A stretch of DNA of 64,000 nt from Klebsiella michiganensis. GTDB taxonomy: Bacteria; Pseudomonadota; Gammaproteobacteria; Enterobacterales; Enterobacteriaceae. Below the pieces are notes generated by a model. It saw nothing but the letters and a program-made list of their open reading frames with translations, was not told where the DNA came from and made no database searches. The stretch covers positions 2,480,001-2,544,000 of the forward strand of contig CP011077.1 in NCBI GenBank assembly GCA_000963575.1, read 5' to 3'. The number at the start of each line of letters is the position of its first letter. The first letter of the stretch is position 1. Shown here piece after piece: positions 8,388 through 15,160 of the stretch. The translations under genes were made by a program, and so were the position numbers.

Positions 8388-8509
8388 TGAAAGAGACCGC
8401 CAAACGCGTTATGTGGATGGTTATTTTATGGAGCGCCAGCGTATTGGCACTGGCCGCAGTAGGAATGGGATTTCGCCTGCTGATGACCGCCGCTGGCTTT
8501 AAATCTTAA
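8387..8509 (+). CDS. Small membrane protein of the bd oxidase operon (DUF2474-like)
   Basis: This 40-residue protein starts with a short basic stretch (MKETAKRVMW), followed by one transmembrane helix and a C-terminus with FRLLMTAAGFKS. Its ATG at 8387 overlaps the last base of the cioB stop codon. Size, topology and position match the DUF2474 proteins encoded after CioAB, which play the part that CydX plays for CydAB: a one-helix accessory subunit that stabilises the haem centres. Functional equivalence is inferred. Longer reading frames extending upstream overlap cioB and are not real. Confidence 0.8.
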   Translation: MKETAKRVMWMVILWSASVLALAAVGMGFRLLMTAAGFKS

Positions 8510-8527
8510 TTACCTGAGCTGTACGTC

Positions 8528-8556
8528 GGGGAAGGGAATATATTCAGCCCTTCCCC
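8528..8556 (+). terminator. Hairpin after the bd oxidase operon, possible terminator
   Basis: A perfect 9-bp inverted repeat (GGGGAAGGG at 8528-8536, CCCTTCCCC at 8548-8556, 11-nt loop) lies 18 bp after the last gene of the operon. It is followed by ATTAATG rather than a T-run, so it may terminate weakly or protect the transcript end. Confidence 0.5.
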
Positions 8557-8669
8557 ATTAATGCGTCATAAGCCCACAGGGGTGAAATTGATTTTCTTTC
8601 AAACTGTGCTAATTCTTTAATGCGTTAATGAGGAAAAACAGTTAACCGTCTCAATGAAACATTCAGAGG

Positions 8670-8966
8670 ATGACAAAGATGAAATATCTGCTACCTGCCC
8701 TGGCTTTAACGCTGTTAGTTTCGTCACCTGTTTTTGCGGCAAAACAAATAACTCATGAAGAATCACCTGGTTACACCAAAATTGGCGACCTTTCTCTGAC
8801 GCAAGATGGTACGCCGACCGTCGGGCATAAGGATTTGTCTAAAGAAGTAAACCAAAAATGTGAAGAGTCCAGTGTGAAGCCTGCCGACTGCTTTTATGTG
8901 ATTGTTGCCGCCACGGGCGACGAATCTAATCATAAAAACATTAATATCGAAGTCTTCAAGAAATAA
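8670..8966 (+). CDS. Small secreted protein, YdgH/BhsA/McbA (DUF1471)-like
   Basis: This is a 98-residue protein with a clear signal peptide (to about residue 23, VFA). The mature part contains PGYTKIGDLSLTQ, an LSKEV block and a C-terminal beta-rich segment. This loosely resembles the DUF1471 family of small periplasmic stress and biofilm proteins, whose members contain a K-I-G start and an LS-x-x-A/E-D core. Unlike most of that family it has two cysteines (in QKCEES and PADCFYV) that could form a disulfide. ATG at 8670 (MTK) and 8679 (MKY) are both possible starts; the hydrophobic core is unaffected. It is monocistronic with its own terminator. The family assignment is tentative. Confidence 0.55.
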   Translation: MTKMKYLLPALALTLLVSSPVFAAKQITHEESPGYTKIGDLSLTQDGTPTVGHKDLSKEVNQKCEESSVKPADCFYVIVAATGDESNHKNINIEVFKK

Positions 8967-8976
8967 ATAACCGGAC

Positions 8977-9000
8977 GGCCCTTAATAAAGGGCCTTTTTA
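8977..9000 (+). terminator. Rho-independent terminator
   Basis: The stem GGCCCTT (8977-8983) pairs with AAGGGCC (8988-8994) around an AATA loop and is followed by TTTTTATTTT. It terminates the small secreted protein gene and abuts the end of the nfrA remnant on the other strand. Confidence 0.88.
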
Positions 9001-9921
9001 TTTTATTAGCGTCTCCGCAGAATAGCGATCTGTCGTTTTTATACCGCCCCATTTCATCTTCAAATCTCGCCAATTGCGCTTTTCACTCCCGGAGGTAAAC
9101 CGGGGATGATGGCTCGCAAGGTAAGCTCTCAGTGCCGGGTAAGCTTTTCTTTCGGCCAGGGACTGCGCATAGGCCAACTGCATGCCCGGGGAATTCATCA
9201 CGCCCTGCTGTTGAAGATCGAGAATACGGCGATCGCGCCCAAGGTGGAGCAAAATAGCGAACCATTGCTGATACTGCGCTTCATTCAGCGTGACCAGGCG
9301 ATCGTGCAGCGCAAATCCCCGGTCAGCGATGTGCCATTTTTGCAAATCGATAGCCCGCTGGGTCAAATTGTTAATCAACGCCTGGCCCCTGGGCGATGCG
9401 CGGAGCGCTTCGTCATTAAGCTGCTGCATGGCGATATCCAGTTCTCCAAGCCTGACGGCATAGTGACCAACCTCGGCCCGGCAGACGACCGACGGAGAAT
9501 CTGCACAGGCGTCATCAAGCGCCAGAAGCTGTTCACGGGTCGTTATTTTTTTCTCCGGCTTTGGAATGGCATCCAGCGCCTATCGGAGCTGCGCATTGCC
9601 CGGCGTTTTACGTAGCTGCTCGTTTAATAGCGCGATCGCTTTATCGTGGTGGTTGAAATGGAGATAGGCTTCAGCCAGCCAGAGCGTCAGCCGGATACTT
9701 TCCGGGGCCAGCATATGGGCGTGCTGAAAACTGTCTAACGCCCGCGACTCATTATTGGACAGAAGCGCTTGGTGCGCCCTGGTGATATGTGGGTAGACCT
9801 TAAAGTAGCGGTAGTCGCTCAACCCGAGATCGTCCCTCGACCCTTCTGAAGTCGCCAGCGCGTAACCAGCGATCGTCAGGCTGCAGGCCAGCGCCATTAA
9901 CCATTTCAGATACTTGCTCAT
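8998..9921 (-). pseudogene. nfrA: nfrA remnant: in-frame amber stop, C-terminal two thirds missing
   Basis: The start codon at 9921 overlaps the nfrB stop (ATGA), and the product begins with a signal peptide and a stretch (LGLSDYRYFKVYP) closely resembling the N-terminus of E. coli NfrA, the outer-membrane receptor and exporter component for phage N4. After 113 codons there is an in-frame TAG (plus-strand CTA at 9580-9582). Homology resumes in the same frame directly behind it (ALDAIPKPEKK, then REQLLALDDACADSPSVVCRAEVG), so this is a nonsense mutation, not a frameshift. The frame then runs to 8998, where resemblance to NfrA stops near residue 285 of about 990. The rest of the TPR region and the whole outer-membrane barrel are absent. 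The C-terminal 20 residues look unrelated. Confidence 0.88.
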
Positions 9922-12146
9922 GCTAATTCTCCGATCAGGCTGGAGATTTGCAGGCTGCTCAACCCGGCGCTGTGCATCAGCCCGCTCAACGAAGGCTGCA
10001 GTTTTTTCTGCTGTTCCAGGGCGTGGTCGACCGCAGCCTGCCCGACGACACCTTCCTGCACCAGAAAATCGCCAAATTGCATGTCGCTGCGTTCATAGCG
10101 CAACAGAACTGCTTTCAGCACGGCCGCATCCAGATAGCTTTCAGTGATTAACACTTCTGCAAACAGGATTTGACCGGACACATACTCGTGCCATAGCGCT
10201 TCAGCCCGCTGTGGACTCAGCATCCCCGCGGCCGCAGCCCTGGAAAGCAACGCGAATTGCTCGGTATTTTGTGCGTCGCCGTACCCCTGTCTTAGCCCAA
10301 CCACAACCTCACCGCGAGGCACGATAACATAGCGCACAGGGCGGCCAATCTTGCGTGACAGCGCCGCCAGTGAAACGGGATCCAGCCGGCTTTCACTGGC
10401 AAGAACCAACCGGTCAGGCTCTTCTCGCAGCGGTAATACGGCGTAATGACGCGCCACCCCTGAAGGTAGCGCGGCGATGAGTCGTTTATCGAGGCAGCGG
10501 CAATCCATGCGCTCCATAGGTACACCAGCCTGTTCTGCCAGCGCCTGGGCAAGTTGCAGCCCATTGATAACGCCGCTTTTCAGCAGGCGCCCGCCAAGTT
10601 TCAGGCCTGGAACGCGCTGTTGTATGGCCTCATCCAACTGATGCTGGCTAATCATGCCGTGTGCCATCAGTATTTCACCCAACGGGCGCAGGGCCGGATT
10701 CCGGGCCTGCCCGCGGGGGAAGTCATGCAGGGTTTTATCCCAGGCCACTCGGTGCGGATCGCCGTGCAAAATCACCTGCCGGAGAGCGCGGCAATTAGCC
10801 ATAAAATTGATCAGAGTGCCCCAGAACAGCCGTGGAATGCTCATCACCCCCTGCCAGAATCCGTAAAAGCCGGTGACGAAAATAATACGCTGCACAAGGC
10901 GGTTGGCCATCAGGCCGAGATTAATCCACAGCAGGATGACGAACCATTCATCACAGCAAAATATCGACATAAATTGCCAGGCGTTATCCACGGTGTGCTG
11001 ATAAATCCAAAGCGCCGCCAATTGGATAGCTATCAGCATGGCGCCAAAACCCAGAAAATTAATCAGGCCGCCCTTTCTGTCTCGCCACAGGAAATAATTG
11101 AGCGTCCAGCTTGATGTCCAGCGATGGGTTTTGAACCCCTGAAAAACAGTGCCGATTATCCAGCGTGATTTCTGCCGCACCGCCGCGCGAAAGGTATCCG
11201 GGAAATATTCACGGACGCAAACCACGTTAGGCGTTCGCCGCCGCGCCCCAAACAATCTCTGCGGCTCATCGGCATCGTCCCGCACCTGAAAACGGCAAAA
11301 AGTCTCCGTCATGCCTTTTTTCCGCAAGCGGAAACTGATGTCGTACTCCTCGCTCAGGCTTTGGGCGTCGAAAGCCCGACCGTCACCGTCCGCCAGCAGC
11401 GCAAGTACGGCCCGGCGGCTAAAGCAGGTTCCTACGCCCGCGCTGGGCACTTGCCCGGATAAAGCCTCACGGACGGGCACATCTTTACCCTGGAGTTCGG
11501 AAAACTCATCCAGATAGCTCAGGCTAGTGAAGTGCTTCCAGCTTCGTTCAAGCGGATAAACCGGGAGCTGAATCAGATCGTTGCGGTCGACCAGGGCGTT
11601 AAACAGGCGCAGTTCGAGCGGGGAGATAACGTCCTCCGCATCGTGAAGAACAAAACCGGAGAAGCTAAAACAGGCGTCACGTTCAAACTGAAAAACGGCA
11701 TCCAGGATGTTGTTCAGGCAGTCGGCTTTGTTCGTTGGGCCTGGCCGGGCGCAGACGACTTTATGCACGTTAGGAAAACGAGCGCATACGTCCTCAACGT
11801 CGCGTTGGGTTGTGGCGTCGTTCGGGTAGATACCAATAAAAATATGGTAATTTTCGTAGTCAATTGATGTCGCTGCCAGGCGGGCCATTTTGCCCACAAC
11901 GCCCGTTTCATGCCATGCTGGCACCAATATTGCTAATGGTTTTTCCTGCAGCTGGTACAGCGCCTGGCGGCTGACATGCGGGGGTTGACGATGCAGGGTA
12001 CAGGCGCGCCACGCGCGACGGAACCAATACACAACGTCAATAAAAAGGTCGTCTATTCCATTGATAAATATCAAAATAGCCAAACCCATTGCGATTACTT
12101 TGACACCATAAAGATAGCTCGAAAAGTAATCCACCCACCCGTCCAT
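9918..12146 (-). CDS. nfrB: NfrB: membrane glycosyltransferase with MshEN-type C-terminus
   Basis: This 742-residue protein matches the bacteriophage N4 adsorption protein B family in length and architecture. It has an N-terminal membrane helix, a GT2-like catalytic domain at about residues 60-330 (LAILVPAWHE, HDAEDV, the SEEYD and QKSRW motifs), several transmembrane helices at about 355-470, and a C-terminal region with two MshEN-like repeats (RPLGEILMAHGMISQHQL and KLGGRLLKSGVINGLQL). MshEN repeats bind cyclic di-GMP in related proteins. In E. coli, NfrB builds a surface polysaccharide that serves as phage N4 receptor and is exported through NfrA. Here NfrB looks intact while the coupled nfrA is broken, so the pathway is probably non-functional or uses another exporter. 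Confidence 0.9.
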   Translation of the reverse strand: MDGWVDYFSSYLYGVKVIAMGLAILIFINGIDDLFIDVVYWFRRAWRACTLHRQPPHVSRQALYQLQEKPLAILVPAWHETGVVGKMARLAATSIDYENYHIFIGIYPNDATTQRDVEDVCARFPNVHKVVCARPGPTNKADCLNNILDAVFQFERDACFSFSGFVLHDAEDVISPLELRLFNALVDRNDLIQLPVYPLERSWKHFTSLSYLDEFSELQGKDVPVREALSGQVPSAGVGTCFSRRAVLALLADGDGRAFDAQSLSEEYDISFRLRKKGMTETFCRFQVRDDADEPQRLFGARRRTPNVVCVREYFPDTFRAAVRQKSRWIIGTVFQGFKTHRWTSSWTLNYFLWRDRKGGLINFLGFGAMLIAIQLAALWIYQHTVDNAWQFMSIFCCDEWFVILLWINLGLMANRLVQRIIFVTGFYGFWQGVMSIPRLFWGTLINFMANCRALRQVILHGDPHRVAWDKTLHDFPRGQARNPALRPLGEILMAHGMISQHQLDEAIQQRVPGLKLGGRLLKSGVINGLQLAQALAEQAGVPMERMDCRCLDKRLIAALPSGVARHYAVLPLREEPDRLVLASESRLDPVSLAALSRKIGRPVRYVIVPRGEVVVGLRQGYGDAQNTEQFALLSRAAAAGMLSPQRAEALWHEYVSGQILFAEVLITESYLDAAVLKAVLLRYERSDMQFGDFLVQEGVVGQAAVDHALEQQKKLQPSLSGLMHSAGLSSLQISSLIGELA

Positions 12147-12454
12147 GCCTCACCCCAGAGGTTAGTTATTGTTTATCTGGCCGCGATTGTTTCATCGCCC
12201 CCACAATGTTACCGGTATCATAGGGGAACAGAATATTCTGATAAAGCACAATGCTTCATTTATTTTCAATTTAAACCACAAACAAACTGGCAATTAACTT
12301 TCAAACCAGTGAAAGACTCTTGATTTAACAAATTAAACAACCCATAAACATCGTGCGGAATGAGTAAGCCTTTTTGATTTGCCGTCTTTCGAAAACTACG
12401 CCGCCAGGTCAAAATAGCGCTCCGCAACCGCCGTCTCTCACTGGATACCCCGAC
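12147..12454. other. Intergenic region between nfrB and emrE
   Basis: This divergent 308-bp stretch must hold the promoters of nfrB (leftward, GTGAGG ribosome-binding site just upstream of its ATG) and emrE (rightward). It is AT-rich between about 12,230 and 12,370. I see no palindrome, repeat or convincing small gene in it. Confidence 0.6.
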
Positions 12455-12784
12455 ATGACCTACAGCTGGCTTATTCTCGCAATCGTTGCCGAAGTGATTG
12501 CCACCACCGCGTTAAAACTTTCCGATGGTTTCAGCCGCCTGTGGCCAAGCGTGGTGACGATTCTGTTCTATGGCGTTGCGTTTTACGCGCTGTCGATAAC
12601 CATGCGCACAATTCCGACCGGGATTATTTATGCCATCTGGTCAGGTGCCGGGATCGTATTGATAGGTATGATTGGCTGGCTTTTCCTCGGGCAGAAGCTC
12701 GACTGGCCGGCGCTGGCGGGCATGGCGCTGATTATTCTTGGCGTGCTGGTGATTAACCTCTTCTCCAAATCCGTGGCCCACTAA
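12455..12784 (+). CDS. emrE: EmrE-type small multidrug resistance transporter
   Basis: This 109-residue, four-helix protein is very similar to E. coli EmrE, a proton/drug antiporter that exports quaternary ammonium compounds and other cationic dyes as an antiparallel dimer. The essential membrane glutamate is Glu13 (IVAEVIATTALK), and the signature PTGIIYAIWSGAGIVLI and the GMALIILGVLVINL C-terminal helix are present. The frame is open further upstream to 12374, but the family N-terminus begins at ATG 12455; the ribosome-binding site there is weak. It is a single-gene unit that faces the XRE-cupin gene across a strong hairpin. Confidence 0.92.
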   Translation: MTYSWLILAIVAEVIATTALKLSDGFSRLWPSVVTILFYGVAFYALSITMRTIPTGIIYAIWSGAGIVLIGMIGWLFLGQKLDWPALAGMALIILGVLVINLFSKSVAH

Positions 12785-12790
12785 TGAAAA

Positions 12791-12815
12791 CGGGCTGTCT
12801 TAAAAAGACAGCCCG
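12791..12815 (-). terminator. Terminator hairpin between emrE and the XRE-cupin gene
   Basis: A perfect 10-bp stem (CGGGCTGTCT at 12791-12800 with AGACAGCCCG at 12806-12815) has a 5-nt loop. On the minus strand TTTTCATT follows, so it best terminates the XRE-cupin gene; on the plus strand there is no T-run, but it may also end emrE transcripts. Confidence 0.75.
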
Positions 12816-12821
12816 CGTCGA

Positions 12822-13370
12822 TTAATTCTGCTCCGCCACCATAATGGCCATGGTATCCGCTTCCAACGCGCGGAAAATATGCGGCTGATCCGCCGGGTAA
12901 CAAATATAGTCCCCCACGCCCAGTTCTGCGGCAGACTCCGTCAGGCCGACCAGCGCCCGCCCCTGGGTGACAATCATATGTTCCACCGACCCCGGTGGAT
13001 GTGGCTCTGACAGCCGCGGCGTGCCCGGCTGCGCCTCTACCAGGTAGATATCCCGCCGCACGCCCGGCGGGCAGGTTGCCAGCAAAATAGCGACATAATT
13101 AGCCTGTTCGGCGGCAATGCGGCTGCCCTCTCCCCGGCGAATAATCTGCGTTCTGGCACTTTGCGGCTCCAGCAGCGTGGCAAACGGAATATTCAACGCC
13201 ACGCACAGCGCCCAAAGCGTTTCCAGGCTAGGATTGCCGTTCCCGGCCTCCAGCTGCGAGAGCGTGGATTTTGCAATCCCGGCTCTGCGGGCCACTTCCG
13301 CCAGCGACAGCCCTGCGCGCCCGCGTTCCCGGACCAGGCTTTTGGCGATGGTGTCTATTGGCTGGGTCAT
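12822..13370 (-). CDS. XRE-family regulator with C-terminal cupin domain
   Basis: This 182-residue protein joins an N-terminal XRE helix-turn-helix (about residues 10-65, with LAEVARRAGIAKSTLSQLEAG) to a small cupin domain at about residues 105-180 (PHPPGSVEHMIVTQG, GDYICYPADQPHIFRA). This layout is typical of local repressors that sense a small ligand through the cupin. It diverges from the azlCD genes, so control of that exporter is the natural inference. The intergenic region has two copies of a TTCGTTCG-ATATGG element that could be its binding sites. Confidence 0.88.
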   Translation of the reverse strand: MTQPIDTIAKSLVRERGRAGLSLAEVARRAGIAKSTLSQLEAGNGNPSLETLWALCVALNIPFATLLEPQSARTQIIRRGEGSRIAAEQANYVAILLATCPPGVRRDIYLVEAQPGTPRLSEPHPPGSVEHMIVTQGRALVGLTESAAELGVGDYICYPADQPHIFRALEADTMAIMVAEQN

Positions 13371-13396
13371 ATAACTCCCCCACTGTTCGGTAAAGT

Positions 13397-13463
13397 GAAC
13401 GATTCGTTCGCTTGATATGGTAGCAGATTGCGGTCATTATAATGGCGATTTCGTTCGATATGG
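13397..13463. promoter_or_regulatory. Operator-like repeats in the XRE-cupin/azlC divergent region
   Basis: TTCGTTCG followed by GATATGG or ATATGG occurs twice (13403-13420 and 13450-13463). The first copy overlaps a 13-bp dyad, GAACGATTCGTTC, at 13397-13409. The copies flank a perfect TATAAT at 13438-13443 that is suited to azlC transcription; a TTGATA at 13412-13417 is a possible -35 but with a long 20-bp spacer. Binding by the XRE-cupin regulator is inferred. Confidence 0.55.
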
Positions 13464-13473
13464 AAAACATTAG

Positions 13474-14136
13474 ATGATGCGTGAACACCTCCGTACCCTG
13501 CCCGGAGACACAAAAAAAGCTATTTTCCTCGTCTGTCTCGCCGTTGGCGTCGTGGGCGTCTCCTACGGTTCACTCGCCATGGCCTACGGATTCCCGCTCT
13601 GGCTGCCGGTTCTGGCATCCTTTGTGGTGCTGGCGGGGGCATCAGAATTTATGTTTATCGGCATCATCGCCAGCGGCGGCAATCCTTTTGCTGCCGCGAT
13701 GGCTGGCCTGCTGGTGAACGCCAGGCATATTCCGTTTGGCGTCGCGGTGCGGGAACTCGTGGGCACGCGCCTGCTGAGTCTCCTGGGCTGCCATATCATG
13801 AACGACGAAAGCGTGGTTTTCGGTCTGTCTCAAGCCACGCCTGAAAAACGTAAGGCCGCCTACTGGCTCTGCGGGGCTGGCGTCGCGCTCTTCTGGCCCG
13901 CAGGAACCCTGCTCGGCGCGGGCGTGGGCAGCCTGCTGCCATCCCCTGAGGTTATCGGCCTGGATGCCGTTTTCCCGGCGATTCTGCTGGCGCTGGTGAT
14001 CCCGGCGTTTAAAAGCCGCACCACCCTGATTAGAGCCTCAACCGGGGCAGCCATTTCACTTGCCGCCACGCCTTTCGCACCCGTTGGGCTGCCGGTACTG
14101 CTTTCCATGCTCGGCCTGCTGGCGAGGAAAAAATAA
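13474..14136 (+). CDS. azlC: AzlC-family branched-chain amino acid exporter, large subunit
   Basis: This 220-residue membrane protein has the AzlC/YgaZ pattern: an N-terminal GVSYGSLAMAYGFPLW motif, the FMFIGIIASGGNPF segment, NARHIPFGVAV near residue 82, and MNDESVVFGL near residue 110. With AzlD it forms a two-subunit inner-membrane exporter that in characterised cases extrudes valine, other branched-chain amino acids or analogues. The TAATG overlap with azlD shows coupling. A perfect -10 hexamer lies 30 bp upstream. No obvious ribosome-binding site precedes the first ATG, and the second ATG three bases on could serve equally. Confidence 0.9.
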   Translation: MMREHLRTLPGDTKKAIFLVCLAVGVVGVSYGSLAMAYGFPLWLPVLASFVVLAGASEFMFIGIIASGGNPFAAAMAGLLVNARHIPFGVAVRELVGTRLLSLLGCHIMNDESVVFGLSQATPEKRKAAYWLCGAGVALFWPAGTLLGAGVGSLLPSPEVIGLDAVFPAILLALVIPAFKSRTTLIRASTGAAISLAATPFAPVGLPVLLSMLGLLARKK

Positions 14137-14459
14137 TGACCAACACATTTACCGTGCTTGCCGGACTGGCCGTACTTTCAGCGGGAACCTGGCTGATGCG
14201 CTTTAGCGGCGCAAAGCTCGGCAGCAAGCTGGCGCTTTCCGAACGCTCGCAAAAGCTGCTTAACGACGGGGCAACGACCCTGCTGTTTTCGGTGGCGCTG
14301 GCGACCACATTTTTTGAAGGCGCGCATTTCGCCGGATACGCCCGGTTTGCTGGCGTTGCCGTGGCCGTAATTCTTGCCTGGCGCAAAGTGCCTCTGATCT
14401 TCGTGATTATCGCCGCCGCGCTGGTTACCGCACTTCTGCGTGTGGCCGGCATTCACTGA
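14136..14459 (+). CDS. azlD: AzlD-family exporter small subunit
   Basis: This 107-residue hydrophobic protein with about four helices starts within the stop codon of azlC (TAATG). It shows the AzlD/YgaH family pattern, with an early W-x-x-R-F segment (TWLMRFSGAKL), a central FSVALATTFFEG helix and a C-terminal IAAALVTALLRVAG helix. It is the obligate partner of AzlC. The divergent XRE-cupin gene is the likely regulator. Confidence 0.88.
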   Translation: MTNTFTVLAGLAVLSAGTWLMRFSGAKLGSKLALSERSQKLLNDGATTLLFSVALATTFFEGAHFAGYARFAGVAVAVILAWRKVPLIFVIIAAALVTALLRVAGIH

Positions 14460-14802
14460 TGGGCTGCCGCCTTTGTGCGGCCCCTCGCATATCCCGCTTT
14501 AACCACAGCGCAACAAAACGCCTTCCTTGCCCGTTTTTACCTTGCTGACAAACCTTTAAATCACTTTTGATTCGCCGAATAGTTTCATTCTGGGATTATC
14601 GCTAGAGTAACCAGGTCCCGTGCTAATGCAGCCCCTCACCCCGGCGCTCTCCCCAAAGGGGTGAGGCAGTAAACAATGAGCGACGTTGTGGTTAAAGAGA
14701 TAGCTGTAAGTGAACGGAACTTCATCGGTATAGCATGCAGCGGCAAAGATCAGGCTTTCTCCCCAAAAGCGCGAGGAAGAAACACACACGAGGCGTGGCA
14801 AG
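14460..14802. other. Intergenic region between azlD and the yncJ-like gene
   Basis: This 343-bp stretch holds a G/C-rich imperfect hairpin directly after azlD (about 14,460-14,486, no T-run) and a REP-like palindrome at 14,634-14,666. The remainder shows no gene that I would support; a promoter for the yncJ-like gene must lie in its last 150 bp. Confidence 0.55.
14634..14666. repeat. REP-like palindromic repeat
   Basis: CCTCACCCC (14634-14642) pairs with GGGGTGAGG (14658-14666). It resembles the other intergenic repeats of this window, which are built from CCCTCACCC and CCCTCTCCC blocks. Confidence 0.55.
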
Positions 14803-15042
14803 ATGGCAATAAAAAAACCACTCAACATTATCCTGTTATTAATTGTTACCGCACTCTTTTCCGGCCAGACCATGGCTGAACGCCAGGGGCATGAATACTT
14901 TGTGGTGAAAGATATGGATATTCAGCTTAGTCATCAGGCAGACAGCGATGAACTTCGCCAGGCGGCAGAAGATTCCGCCGATGATTTCCGCGAACACCAT
15001 CATGCGGTCACCCACAGACGGCCAGCCACCTATTTGCGTTAA
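14803..15042 (+). CDS. YncJ-like small secreted protein (DUF2554-like)
   Basis: This 79-residue protein has a signal peptide ending at about residue 25 (FSGQTMA) and a hydrophilic mature part of about 54 residues. From memory it matches E. coli YncJ (DUF2554) in the FSGQ-x-MA cleavage region, the GHEYFVVKDMDIQL block and ADSDELRQAAE, which is good evidence that this small frame is real. A GAGG ribosome-binding site lies nine bases before the ATG. Function is unknown. It is a lone gene upstream of the ABC operon leader. Confidence 0.7.
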   Translation: MAIKKPLNIILLLIVTALFSGQTMAERQGHEYFVVKDMDIQLSHQADSDELRQAAEDSADDFREHHHAVTHRRPATYLR

Positions 15043-15083
15043 GTTGATTTTCAACAATCGTTAGTAAATTTTCTTCGTTCTCA

Positions 15084-15153
15084 TCCTTTATTGCCTGAGT
15101 TGTTATGAGTTTCAAGGCGCTGTTGACGCCGCTAACAATCAGACAATAAAGGA
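15084..15153 (+). promoter_or_regulatory. Long RNA stem burying the ribosome-binding site of the ABC operon
   Basis: The left arm 15084-15098 pairs with 15139-15153 at 14 of 15 positions (one C/A mismatch). After one bulged base, TTGTTA (15100-15105) pairs with TAACAA (15133-15138). The internal loop holds a second small hairpin (GGCG 15116-15119, CGCC 15127-15130). The closing end contains AAGGA, the ribosome-binding site for the ATG at 15161. The structure should therefore repress translation of the first gene unless opened by a ligand, protein, ribosome or temperature. The role is inferred; the base pairing is visible directly. Confidence 0.7.
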
Positions 15154-15160
15154 TAACACC

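Noticed and set aside
8998..9429. A separate 143-residue gene
   Set aside because: It is the in-frame continuation of the nfrA remnant after the amber codon, lacks a ribosome-binding site at its internal ATG and resembles internal NfrA sequence.
9580..9582. Amber suppression or recoding restoring full NfrA
   Set aside because: Even with readthrough the frame ends at 8998, well before the rest of the TPR region and the barrel, so recoding could not give a functional NfrA.
10554..11114. Plus-strand 186-codon frame inside nfrB
   Set aside because: It is antisense to a well-supported gene and its translation resembles no family.
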